This document shows positions 32,866 through 40,665 of a stretch of 64,000 bases of DNA, one piece after another (the stretch's first letter is position 1; each line of letters begins with the position of its first letter). The stretch spans positions 124,001 through 188,000 of the forward strand of contig CAWIYK010000002.1 of assembly GCA_963840275.1 (NCBI GenBank), in the 5' to 3' direction. Position numbers and translations under genes: made by a program. This stretch comes from Actinophytocola sp963840275. Lineage in GTDB: Bacteria > Actinomycetota > Actinomycetes > Mycobacteriales > Pseudonocardiaceae. The notes below the pieces were generated by a model. The model worked only from the letters and a program-made list of their open reading frames with translations. It was not told the DNA's origin and ran no database searches.

Positions 32866-35014
32866 GCTGCGGACGTTCTCGCCGCGTACCAACAACTCCG
32901 CCCACACACCCGCCCAACTGGTCGAGTCTCCGGTCCACGTCGGCACGACCGACCTCGACCGGCACAACCCCGACGGCCTGCGCGGCGGCGAGCCGAGCCG
33001 GGCCGAAAAGGAGCTGGCGAACCGAAAGATCACCGACGCGTCGGCCCTCGGCGGCCAGGGGAACGTCAACGAGACGTACCTTGCCGAGCTGGACAACGCC
33101 GCCACCGGCGTGTTCAAACCCGTGGCCGGCGAGAACCACTCCGTCCGGAGCGACATCCCCGGCGACCTCGGCAGGCGGGAGGTCGCGGCGTCGCGCGTGG
33201 ACGAGCTGTTCGGGTTCGGCCTGGTGCCGACGACCGCGATGAACGAGATCGAGTCCGACCTGGCCCAACGGCGACAGCTTCCGGCCGGCCCCGGCTCGCT
33301 GCAGCTGTTCGCGGAGAACTCGTCGCCGGGACTGGACTCCGACCAGTACCCGGTGCGCCAGCAGCAACAGATCGCCGTGCTCGACTACGTCATCGGCAAC
33401 ACCGACCGCCACGACGGCAACTACCTGACCGGGCCGAACGGCGAGCTGGTCGCCATCGACCACGGCTACTCGTTCCCGGTCGGCACCCAGGACCCGATCC
33501 GGTCCGACTTCATCCGGGACCACGTCAACCGACCGCTCGACCCGGCCGTGCTGGCCGCGGTGCGCGCGGTTGACGTCGGGCAGCTGCGCGCGATGCTGGT
33601 CGACAGCGGGCTGAGCACCCCCGCGGTGGAACTCGCCGCCGCCCGGCTCGAGGAGATCCAGCAGGACGGCATGATCACCGGTAGGGCGTGGCCCGGCCAG
33701 CTCGTCGACGTGGTCTGGCGCACGATCCGGAAGGGAGTACCCCGTGTCCGAGCAGACGCCAACGCGGGTCGCGCTCTACGCCAACAACACTGGCACGCCA
33801 CGCTGCGTCGCCTTGTTCCACTGGTCGGAGGAGGACGGGGTGACACTCGAGACCTTCGACCCCGAGTGGTCCCGCCTGGCGACCCGCTACTTCGAGCGGG
33901 GGGTGGAGCTACCCCGGGAACGGCGGATGTCGCTCCCGGCCGAGGGCCCGGTCTTCATGCGGGCGCTCCTGCAACCGTTTCGGATGAGCTACTACACACT
34001 GCGGGACGAGAGCCCGACCAGCGAGTAGCTCCGCCGGTGGTGCGGCTGCTGCGGAAGCTGCTCGCCGAGAGCGTGGCCTACCCGGGCGGTCGGGCGTTCT
34101 TCGCGGCCGGCGACCCGCTGCTGGACACCGCCCACCGCGTGCCGCCGCAGGACGGCACCTACACCGTCGACATGCACGGCGGTCCGGACGGCGTGCGCGT
34201 CGGTCGGGACCAGCTGACCGCCGCGCACCTCGCCGCCCTCCTCATGGCCGACCCGAACTGGCACGGGCAGCCGATCCGGCTCCTCGCCTGCCGGACCGGC
34301 GCCGACCCCGACGGCTTCGCGCAACAACTCGCCGACCGGCTCCAGGTTCCGGTCACCGCGCCAACGGACTACGTCGGCGTCGCCGACGACGGCACCGTCT
34401 TCGTCACCTCCCGCGACGTCGACGCCAGTGGCATGCCGCCCATCTCGCCACCCACCGGAGAGCTGCGGACCTTCACCCCGCGGGCCGACGTACTCGGCAC
34501 GCGGACCGAGGTCCTGCGGACCCCGGACGTCGTGGGCCCCTCCGACCTGGACCACCACAACCCCTGGGGACTGCGCGGCGGCGGACCGGCGCAGGGCCCG
34601 AACAGGCCGGGCCCCAAGGGTTTCTACTTCCCGGACGAGCCAGAGGTGACGCTCGGGGTACACGTCGACATCGGACCGGACGACCCGCTGCCGTGCGGCA
34701 CCCCGATCCACGCCGGCGACGAGCGGCTGTGGCCCGACGAGTTGGCGAACCTCGTGGCCGACCGTCCGGAGTGGACCGGTGGGCCGATCCGACTGTCCGT
34801 CCGAAATGGACAATTGGACCCGGAGTTCGGCCAGCGGCTGGCAGTTCTGCTCGGCGTACCGGTGCTGCTGGCGCCGGAGGGGGTGGCCGACGGGTTCGCC
34901 GGCTGCTCGTCGGGCACGCTCGAGGTGTACAACGAACCGGCGCCGGCAACGCCGCCGGACGCCCGATGGCACGTGTTCGAGCCACGTAACGCGACCACGA
35001 TGGAGGCACCGTGA
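32279..35014 (+). CDS. Toxin tail frame: protease-like block, PI3/4-kinase-like domain, then orphan cassette
   Basis: This frame continues the giant toxin after the C5 frameshift; coding character begins near 32126, but the first start codon is GTG 32279. It encodes (a) a block with D-M-H-G (32573-32584) and L-I-A-C-Q-T-G (Cys codon 32693), the hydrophobic-H-G and [AS]-C pattern of clan CD cysteine proteases; (b) at ~33000-33740 a kinase-like domain with V-F-K-P, the catalytic-loop N-T-D-R-H-D-G-N-Y-L and the metal motif A-I-D-H-G-Y-S-F-P, as in PI3/4-kinase folds; (c) a stretch overlapping the immunity-like gene in another frame; and (d) a second protease-like block and different tail (34076-35014). 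No stop separates them. The native toxin probably ended near 33743. Confidence 0.65.
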   Translation: MRLFTRHELDTGDSRPLRRARIDLSAVWGAYQQLLRDGTPMPADHELFSMAKQQVAETLRAYLDESMAYPGGRAFFAAGDPLLDTAHRVPPEDGSYTIDMHGSPDGVRIGGDQLGVEHLAALIEGDPNWQGQPIRLIACQTGANPDGFAQRLADRLQVPVTAPTEYVGVADDGTVFVTSRDVDASGMPALSPPTGELRTFSPRTNNSAHTPAQLVESPVHVGTTDLDRHNPDGLRGGEPSRAEKELANRKITDASALGGQGNVNETYLAELDNAATGVFKPVAGENHSVRSDIPGDLGRREVAASRVDELFGFGLVPTTAMNEIESDLAQRRQLPAGPGSLQLFAENSSPGLDSDQYPVRQQQQIAVLDYVIGNTDRHDGNYLTGPNGELVAIDHGYSFPVGTQDPIRSDFIRDHVNRPLDPAVLAAVRAVDVGQLRAMLVDSGLSTPAVELAAARLEEIQQDGMITGRAWPGQLVDVVWRTIRKGVPRVRADANAGRALRQQHWHATLRRLVPLVGGGRGDTRDLRPRVVPPGDPLLRAGGGATPGTADVAPGRGPGLHAGAPATVSDELLHTAGREPDQRVAPPVVRLLRKLLAESVAYPGGRAFFAAGDPLLDTAHRVPPQDGTYTVDMHGGPDGVRVGRDQLTAAHLAALLMADPNWHGQPIRLLACRTGADPDGFAQQLADRLQVPVTAPTDYVGVADDGTVFVTSRDVDASGMPPISPPTGELRTFTPRADVLGTRTEVLRTPDVVGPSDLDHHNPWGLRGGGPAQGPNRPGPKGFYFPDEPEVTLGVHVDIGPDDPLPCGTPIHAGDERLWPDELANLVADRPEWTGGPIRLSVRNGQLDPEFGQRLAVLLGVPVLLAPEGVADGFAGCSSGTLEVYNEPAPATPPDARWHVFEPRNATTMEAP
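32480..32990 (+). repeat. Pre-toxin block, copy 1 (direct repeat with 34076-34586)
   Basis: About 510 bases recur 1,596 bases downstream with high identity and no visible indel, so both copies stay in the same reading frame. The shared protein runs from A-Y-P-G-G-R-A-F-F-A-A-G-D to D-L-D-x-H-N-P-x-G-L-R-G-G. It lies directly before the kinase-like toxic domain and would serve as the homology for exchanging toxin tips. Confidence 0.85.
33744..34028 (+). CDS. Immunity-like protein for the kinase-like toxin tail
   Basis: The 94-residue acidic protein (VALYANNTGTPRCVALFHWSE, FERGVELPRERRMSLP, MSYYTLRDESPTSE) begins with GTG 33744 six bases after AGGGAG, at the end of the kinase-like domain. Small acidic genes directly after a polymorphic toxin are typically immunity proteins that block the toxin in the producer. 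I recognise no named immunity family. It lies inside a longer open frame on the same strand, but its codon pattern and ribosome site mark it as the real gene there. Confidence 0.7.
   Translation: MSEQTPTRVALYANNTGTPRCVALFHWSEEDGVTLETFDPEWSRLATRYFERGVELPRERRMSLPAEGPVFMRALLQPFRMSYYTLRDESPTSE
34076..34586 (+). repeat. Pre-toxin block, copy 2, opening an orphan toxin cassette
   Basis: Near-identical copy of 32480-32990, including the D-M-H-G and L-L-A-C-R-T-G signatures. Upstream only GTG 34037/34040 are available and no ribosome site is seen, so the cassette (to 35014) is probably silent unless joined to the toxin by recombination or read-through. Its tail (34590-35014) is a different, degenerate copy of the same fold, with V-H-V in place of H-G and R-L-S-V in place of L-A-C. 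Confidence 0.8.
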
Positions 35015-35385
35015 GGATCGCCCGACTCTTCGACGCCCGGGACGCCGAGGGCGACTGGACGTTCGCGCCCGACCGTCCCCGCATCACCGATCCGGCCGAG
35101 CGCGCCAGGATCGTGGGTTTCCTGCGGTCCGGCACGATGATCGTGCGAATCTCGGGGCTCGACGTCGACCGGGTGGACCCGACGCGCGGCGACGCCGTGC
35201 CGCTGTCCACGATGACCGACGGAGAGTGGATCTGGGGCGACGGCCTGCGTTACTACGTCGAGACGCACGGGATCGCGCCGGAACCGGAGTTCGTCGCGCA
35301 CATGGCCGCGTACGAGTTCACGGCAGTGCGGCCGGCGGAGTCGGCCCGGCGCGCGGCGCTCGAACAGCTGCGGGCCGGGCGCTGA
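35011..35385 (+). CDS. Second immunity-like protein (orphan cassette)
   Basis: The 124-residue protein starts with GTG 35011, overlapping the cassette's TGA as GTGA. It contains FLRSGTMIVRISGLDVDRVDP and DGEWIWGDGLRYYVETHGI, the sort of short alpha/beta protein found as immunity partners behind toxin tips. W-I-W-G-D-G-L-R-Y-Y-V resembles small immunity families I have seen in actinobacteria, but I cannot name one. Its stop directly abuts the stop of the convergent pseudokinase gene. Confidence 0.7.
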   Translation: MRIARLFDARDAEGDWTFAPDRPRITDPAERARIVGFLRSGTMIVRISGLDVDRVDPTRGDAVPLSTMTDGEWIWGDGLRYYVETHGIAPEPEFVAHMAAYEFTAVRPAESARRAALEQLRAGR

Positions 35386-37371
35386 CTACGTGTTGGTGCA
35401 GGTGGCTCCCCGGAAGGCGACCGGCTTGCTTTCGTAGGTCCGCTCCCCGTCGGTGGCCTGCACGACGAAGCAGTACTTCTTGCCGGGCTTCACCTCGACG
35501 GTCATCGAGTGGTCGCGCTCGGCGAGCAACCACCGCCGCTGCTCACCCTCCCCGGCGACGACGACAGCGAAGTCGAGCTCGGCCGACGCCGTCCAGGTGA
35601 GCTCGACCTTGGTGGTGAGGTCGGTGGGCTGTTCCAGCTCGACCTTGACGTCCGGTGCCGCGGGCCCGGCGGCGGCCGGCACCCGGGGCGTGGTGGCGAT
35701 CTCCTCGGGGTCGCTCCGCAGCAGCAGGAGCGGCACGAGGGCGGCCAGGGCGAGGAGGAGCGCGAGGCCGGCGAGCAGGTCGTACCGGATCAGGCGCTTC
35801 GGGGACTGCCCGGGAGGCGCCAGCGGCCCGGCAAGCACCTTGGCCTGCCCCAGCCGGTTGGCGTCGCCGAAGTCGCCGAACCCGTCGTCGTCGAAGTCGA
35901 GATTGGTCGGCCGCCGCTGGGCACTCGGCGCGATCGGGAGCCGCACGGTGGCCATGTCGGGCAAGGGGAAGACCTCGGTGGCGGGTGCCTCCTGAAGCAC
36001 CCCGTCGGACGGAACGACTGGTGTCAACGGCGGCGCGAGCGGCAAGGGCGATTGAGCGATCGGGGTTTCCGTCGCTGTTGGTGCGACCGGGGTCGCAGCG
36101 GACGGCAAGTCACCGTGGCCTTCCGCCACCGGCCGCGGGCGAGCGACCGGCGCAATGCCTGCTCCCGCCACCGCCCGCGCCACCTGATCCTGCGCCACCG
36201 GCCCACCGGGCAGTTCCACCGAGGGCGGGACAGCTGCCGCCACTGGCGGCACGACCGACTGCGGCACCGACGACTGCACCGAAGGCCGAGCCGCGGGTGG
36301 CGGCACGGGGCCCGGCACCGCACCTCCCCCCGCCACCGACTGCGCAACCGACTGCGCACGGGCAGCAGGCGCCGGCAGCACCACCGGCTGATGCACCGGC
36401 GGTCGGGCATACGGCGAACGGTGGCCCGATGCGGGAGTCAAGGGGCGCGCGGCCGGGTGTGGGGCCGCGAAGTCGTCGAAGTCCAGGTCTTCTTCCGGGG
36501 TTGGCCGGATCTGCGGCTGGGGACGATGGACCGCCACCGGGGCCGGAGTGTCGAAGTCGTCCCAGTCTTCTCTCGGGGCGGCTTTCGGGGGGTTCGGCAG
36601 CATGCTCGTCAGCTGGTCCGCCACCTGCGCGGCGTCGGTGGGTCGGCGGTCCGGCGCGGTCGACAACAGCCTCGCGACCAAGGTGGCCAGTCCGACGGGC
36701 ACGTCGGGGCGGTTGATGGCCGGGACCGGCTCGCCCAGGATTCTGAGTACTCGTTCGCCCGGCTGTTCGCCCAGTCTGCCGGGGTGGGGGGACCGGCCGG
36801 ACAGCGCGAAGTGCAGCACGGCGCCGAGGCCGTACAGGTCCGTCGCCTCGTTCAGCGTGCCGGTGCGCAGCGTCTCCGGTGGCAGGTACTCGATCGCGTG
36901 CAGCGGGTCCCTCGTGAACGCCTGGCGCAGCGTGACACCGAAGTCCCCGATCGCCGGCTCGCTGTTGGCGCGGAACAACACGTTGTCGGGGGCCACGCCG
37001 CCGTGCACTACACCGGCGCCGTGCGCGGCCGTCAGCCCGACCGCCACCGCGCGACCGAGGATGATCACGTCGGCCGCGGCCAGCGGGCCCACTCGCTCGA
37101 CGAGGCCGGCCAGCGACTGGGTGCACAACTCCATGCGCAACGCCGTCTCGCCGGACGCCAGCTCCTCGACGGCGTCGACCATCAGGATCGACGTGACTCG
37201 CCGGACAGTACCCAGCTTCGCCTGTTCCTTCGTGAACGCCGACATCGTGCGCTTGTCCAGGCGTTTCGGAAACACCTTCAGCGCAACGGGAACACCGTCG
37301 TGGTGTCCTGTGTAGACGGTCGCAACCGGTCCGTCGCCGACTCTCGTCAGGTCGGTGATCGCGGTGCTCAT
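35386..37371 (-). CDS. Membrane Ser/Thr kinase-like protein without the catalytic Asp (pseudokinase)
   Basis: The 661-residue protein has an N-terminal kinase fold (residues 1-260): Gly loop V-G-D-G-P-V-A-T-V-Y, ATP Lys in V-A-L-K-V-F, DFG as I-G-D-F-G-V, and a Pro-Glu-like E-Y-L-P-P-E. The catalytic loop reads H-G-G-V-A-P-D-N-V, so the Asp of H-R-D is a glycine and activity is doubtful. A Pro/Ala/Gln-rich linker (~270-530), one membrane helix (~548-568) and an external fibronectin-like domain with two cysteines follow. It is divergent from eccD, so it could sense external conditions for the ESX system. Confidence 0.82.
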   Translation of the reverse strand: MSTAITDLTRVGDGPVATVYTGHHDGVPVALKVFPKRLDKRTMSAFTKEQAKLGTVRRVTSILMVDAVEELASGETALRMELCTQSLAGLVERVGPLAAADVIILGRAVAVGLTAAHGAGVVHGGVAPDNVLFRANSEPAIGDFGVTLRQAFTRDPLHAIEYLPPETLRTGTLNEATDLYGLGAVLHFALSGRSPHPGRLGEQPGERVLRILGEPVPAINRPDVPVGLATLVARLLSTAPDRRPTDAAQVADQLTSMLPNPPKAAPREDWDDFDTPAPVAVHRPQPQIRPTPEEDLDFDDFAAPHPAARPLTPASGHRSPYARPPVHQPVVLPAPAARAQSVAQSVAGGGAVPGPVPPPAARPSVQSSVPQSVVPPVAAAVPPSVELPGGPVAQDQVARAVAGAGIAPVARPRPVAEGHGDLPSAATPVAPTATETPIAQSPLPLAPPLTPVVPSDGVLQEAPATEVFPLPDMATVRLPIAPSAQRRPTNLDFDDDGFGDFGDANRLGQAKVLAGPLAPPGQSPKRLIRYDLLAGLALLLALAALVPLLLLRSDPEEIATTPRVPAAAGPAAPDVKVELEQPTDLTTKVELTWTASAELDFAVVVAGEGEQRRWLLAERDHSMTVEVKPGKKYCFVVQATDGERTYESKPVAFRGATCTNT

Positions 37372-37513
37372 CGCCACCTCCCTGGCATGTCCGCTAGCTG
37401 CCGAGCCCGTTCCCCGGCGGTCGCTCTCAGGCAATGGTAGGTGGGCGCGCCGACTCCGGTGCGCCCGTCGGCAGGAAGCTGACGCCGGCGGAGGAACGGT
37501 CAGGAAGAGCGAC

Positions 37514-38896
37514 ATGAACACCACTGGCCTGGTCCGGGTGACCGTCGCGGCACCCGCCCGCAGGATCGACCTCGCGCTGCCGGAACGGGCGCCGCTCGCC
37601 GAGCTGCTGCCGGGACTCCTCGGCCACGCCGGCGAGGACCTCGCCGACACCGGCGCCGTGTCCGGCGGCTGGGTGCTGCGCCGCGCGGACGGCACGGTCC
37701 TCGAGCCCGCACGCACCCTCGCCGCGCAGCGCGTGCGCGACGGCGAGGTCCTGCACCTCACCCACGCCCACACCGACTGGCCCGAGCTGGAGTACGACGA
37801 CCTCGTCGACGCCATCGCCACCGGCTCGGCACGCACCGGCACCGCCTGGGGGCCGCGCCACACGCGCGCCACCGGCCTCGGGCTCGGCGCGTTCGCCGTC
37901 GCGTTGTGCCTCGGCGCCGTGCTGCGGTCCGGGCCGGCGTGGTCGGGGCCGGCGTGGTGGTCGATCGGGGTCGCCTCGATACTGCTGACCGCCGCGTTGT
38001 TGCTGGCCAGGGCCGCCGGGGACACCGGAGCCGCCGCGGTTACGGCAGCCGTCGCGCTGCCGTTCGCGTTCGCGGGCGGCGGGCTCGTGTTCGCCGGCGG
38101 CCGCGACCTTTTCGACCTTGGCGCGGCGCAGCTGCTCGGCGCCAGCGCGGCACTGCTGCTGGCGGCGGTCGTCGGGCTGCTCGGCGTCGTCGACCGGGCC
38201 GCGGTGTTCGTCGGGGCCGCGACGGTCGGGGTCCTCGGGGTGGTCGGCGGCTGGCTCGCGACCCTCGACTCGCTGGAGGGCCACGAGGCCGCCGCGCTGA
38301 TCGCCGGGCTCGGGCTCGCGTTCTCGCCGGTGCTCGCGCCGCTGTCGATCCGGCTGTCGCGGGTGCCGATGCCGGTGCTGCCCCGCGCCGCCGCCGACCT
38401 GCTCCGCGACGAGCCGCAGCCGCCGCGCGCCGCCGTGTACGCGGCGGTGCTGCGTGCCGACTCGCTGCTCACCGGCATGGTCGCCGGGCTGGCGGTGGTC
38501 GTGGTGCCCTGCCAGGTGCTGCTGATCACGAGCGGCAGCACCGCCGCGCTGATCCTCGTGATGCTGCTGACCGTCGGTTACCTGCTGCGGGCGCGGTTGT
38601 ACCCGATCGTGCGACACCGGGCGCCGATGCTGACCGCCGGGCTCGCCGGGGCGGTGTGCCTCGTGCTCGGCCCGCTGATGTCCGACCGCGACGACCTGCT
38701 GTCGATGGCCGGGCCGGTCCTCCTGCTGGTCGGCGTGCTGGCCGCGCTGCTCGGCGTCGTGCACAGCACGCGGGACACGAGCCCGTACCTCGGTCGGTAC
38801 GCGGAAATTCTGGAGGTGCTGGTGGTGCTGGCGATCGTGCCGGTGGCGTGCTCGGTGCTCGGGCTGTACGGCTACGTGCGCGGGCTGGGAGGCTGA
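37514..38896 (+). CDS. eccD: Type VII secretion membrane protein EccD
   Basis: The 460-residue protein starts with a ubiquitin-like cytosolic domain (residues ~5-90: VRVTVAAPARRIDLALPERAPLAELLPGLL, D-G-E-V-L-H-L). About eleven membrane helices follow, the hallmark of EccD, which forms the lipid-filled vestibule of the ESX channel. ATG 37514 has AGGA upstream and starts the conserved domain; earlier starts lack support. It is followed after a single base by eccB, indicating translational coupling. A 142-base divergent region separates it from the pseudokinase gene. Confidence 0.92.
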   Translation: MNTTGLVRVTVAAPARRIDLALPERAPLAELLPGLLGHAGEDLADTGAVSGGWVLRRADGTVLEPARTLAAQRVRDGEVLHLTHAHTDWPELEYDDLVDAIATGSARTGTAWGPRHTRATGLGLGAFAVALCLGAVLRSGPAWSGPAWWSIGVASILLTAALLLARAAGDTGAAAVTAAVALPFAFAGGGLVFAGGRDLFDLGAAQLLGASAALLLAAVVGLLGVVDRAAVFVGAATVGVLGVVGGWLATLDSLEGHEAAALIAGLGLAFSPVLAPLSIRLSRVPMPVLPRAAADLLRDEPQPPRAAVYAAVLRADSLLTGMVAGLAVVVVPCQVLLITSGSTAALILVMLLTVGYLLRARLYPIVRHRAPMLTAGLAGAVCLVLGPLMSDRDDLLSMAGPVLLLVGVLAALLGVVHSTRDTSPYLGRYAEILEVLVVLAIVPVACSVLGLYGYVRGLGG

Positions 38897-38897
38897 C

Positions 38898-40319
38898 ATG
38901 GCGTCGAAACGCGACCAGCTCCACGCGTACCAGTTCCTTGTCCAGCGCGTGGTCTCCGCGCTCGTGACCAGGGAGACCGACCCGGAGCAGCCGTCGTTCC
39001 GCCGGCCGACCAACGCCGCGATCGGCGGCATCGCGATCGCCGTGATCGCGCTGGCCGGCGTCGGCGTGTTCGGGATGATCAAACCGGGTGGCAACAACGC
39101 TTGGCAGGACGGCAAGTCGGTCATCGTCGAGAAGGAGACCGGCACCCGGTACGTCTACCTCGACGAGCGGCTGCACCCGGTCGCGAACTACACGTCGGCG
39201 CTGCTCGCCATCGGCTCGCACGCGGCGACCACCAGCGTGTCGCGAGACTCGCTGGTCGGCGTGCCGCGCGGGCCGCGGCTCGGCATCCCCGACGCGCCGG
39301 ACGCGTTGCCGGGACCGAACCGCCTGCTCGGCGCCGGATGGACGCTGTGCTCGCAGCCGACCGAGGACGTGACCGGCACGGTCGTGCCGACGTCCGTGCT
39401 CATGGTCGGCCAACCCGCTCACGGCGGCGTCACGCTGCGCGACCGCGCCATGCTCATCGACGTCCCCGAAACGGGTGAGCGCTATCTGGTGCAGCGCGGC
39501 TACCGGCACCTGATCGACAAGGCGTACCGGCCGGCCGTGGGGCTCGCGCTGCGGGCCACCCCGGCGGTCCGCGTGAGTCCGGCGGTCATGGAGGCGGTTC
39601 CGCTCGGGCGGCCGCTCGCGCCGATCGCCGTGTCGAAGGTGGGCACGCCGTCGACGGCGGTGGCCGCCCGGCCGGACATCCTGGCGGGGCAGCTGTTCGA
39701 GGTGTCGACCTCGCGCGGCGCGCAGCACTACCTCGCGCAGACCGACCGGCTGGTGCCGGTCACCGAGCTGCAGTTCGACATCCAGCTCGGCTACCAGGCG
39801 ACGGCGGGCGCGTATCCCGGCGGCAAGCCGTCGGGGCTGTCGCTGAGCATGATCGACGCGAGTGGCGCGAACCAGTCGTCGGTCGCCGTGACGAAGCCGG
39901 GCGACCCGCCGACCGTCCGGCCGGACTTCGCCGAGGGCGACGACACCGCGACCGTGTGCCTCACGTTCGACCCCGGCGCGGCGGAACCGCGGGTGACACT
40001 GGAACCGGCGCTGCCGGCCGTCGACCCGTTGGCCGCCACGCCGCGCCGGACCTCCGGCGGCGCGCCGCTCGCCGACCGGGTCACCGTGCCGGCCGGCTGG
40101 GCCGCGGTGGTCGAGTCGGTGCCGAACATGGACGCGCCGGCCGGCATGGGCACGGTCATGGTGGTCACCGACCTGGGCGTCGCGTACCCGCTCGCCGAGC
40201 CGAGCGTGCTGGAGGTGTTGGGCTACAAGGGGGTCCGGCCGGTGCGGATGCCGGCCAGCCTCGTCGCCAGGATGCCCATGGGCAGCGGCCTGAGCCACGC
40301 CGCGGCGTTGCAACGCTGA
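38898..40319 (+). CDS. eccB: Type VII secretion protein EccB
   Basis: The 473-residue protein begins MASKRDQLHAYQFLVQRVVSALV, the strongly conserved cytosolic N-terminus of EccB. One membrane helix (~residues 42-61) follows, then a periplasmic domain with four repeat-like segments and R-L-G-I-P-D-A-P-D-A-L-P and G-V-x-Y-P-L-A, as in mycobacterial EccB. EccB anchors the complex in the periplasm. The start codon is one base after the eccD stop. The dispersed DnaA-box-type repeat follows 206 bases after the stop. Confidence 0.94.
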   Translation: MASKRDQLHAYQFLVQRVVSALVTRETDPEQPSFRRPTNAAIGGIAIAVIALAGVGVFGMIKPGGNNAWQDGKSVIVEKETGTRYVYLDERLHPVANYTSALLAIGSHAATTSVSRDSLVGVPRGPRLGIPDAPDALPGPNRLLGAGWTLCSQPTEDVTGTVVPTSVLMVGQPAHGGVTLRDRAMLIDVPETGERYLVQRGYRHLIDKAYRPAVGLALRATPAVRVSPAVMEAVPLGRPLAPIAVSKVGTPSTAVAARPDILAGQLFEVSTSRGAQHYLAQTDRLVPVTELQFDIQLGYQATAGAYPGGKPSGLSLSMIDASGANQSSVAVTKPGDPPTVRPDFAEGDDTATVCLTFDPGAAEPRVTLEPALPAVDPLAATPRRTSGGAPLADRVTVPAGWAAVVESVPNMDAPAGMGTVMVVTDLGVAYPLAEPSVLEVLGYKGVRPVRMPASLVARMPMGSGLSHAAALQR

Positions 40320-40524
40320 GGACGCGGGGTGGGATCGCGAATCGCGGCCTCACCTCGGTCTCAGAGGCGCGCGGCAAGATCAAGCTTCGCCGATGCGGTC
40401 CGGCAGAGCGGGCCATCGGGAGCAGCGAGCGGCCGGGATCAAGGGCAGACCGTGCCGAACCCCCACCCGGCTCACGAGCCAGGTGACAACGCAGATCAGC
40501 GGCCTGACCAGCACATAAGCCCGG
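40320..40524. other. Gene-free spacer after eccB
   Basis: This part of the 346-base convergent gap shows no coding pattern or hairpin with a T tract that I can support. The second half of the gap is the dispersed repeat. Confidence 0.5.
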
Positions 40525-40649
40525 CCCCGCGCGCGATGCAGCCCCCACCCGATCCCGGGGGCGGCCCAATGCCCAGTCTACCGGCCACCCCCGACAGAAC
40601 CAGCGATGTCGATCTTGCCTGTGGACAACCGACCCAGCTGTGGACAAAC
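40525..40649. repeat. Dispersed intergenic repeat, copy 2, with paired DnaA-box-like sites
   Basis: Matches 5241-5364 in the same orientation. TGTGGACAA nonamers are at 40620-40628 and 40639-40647, again 19 bases start to start. The GCCCCC/GGGGGC hairpin and GATGTCGATCTTGCC core are conserved; the sequence between the nonamers is not. Like copy 1, it lies between two convergent gene ends. Confidence 0.75.
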
Positions 40650-40665
40650 CCCGCAACCCAACGCC

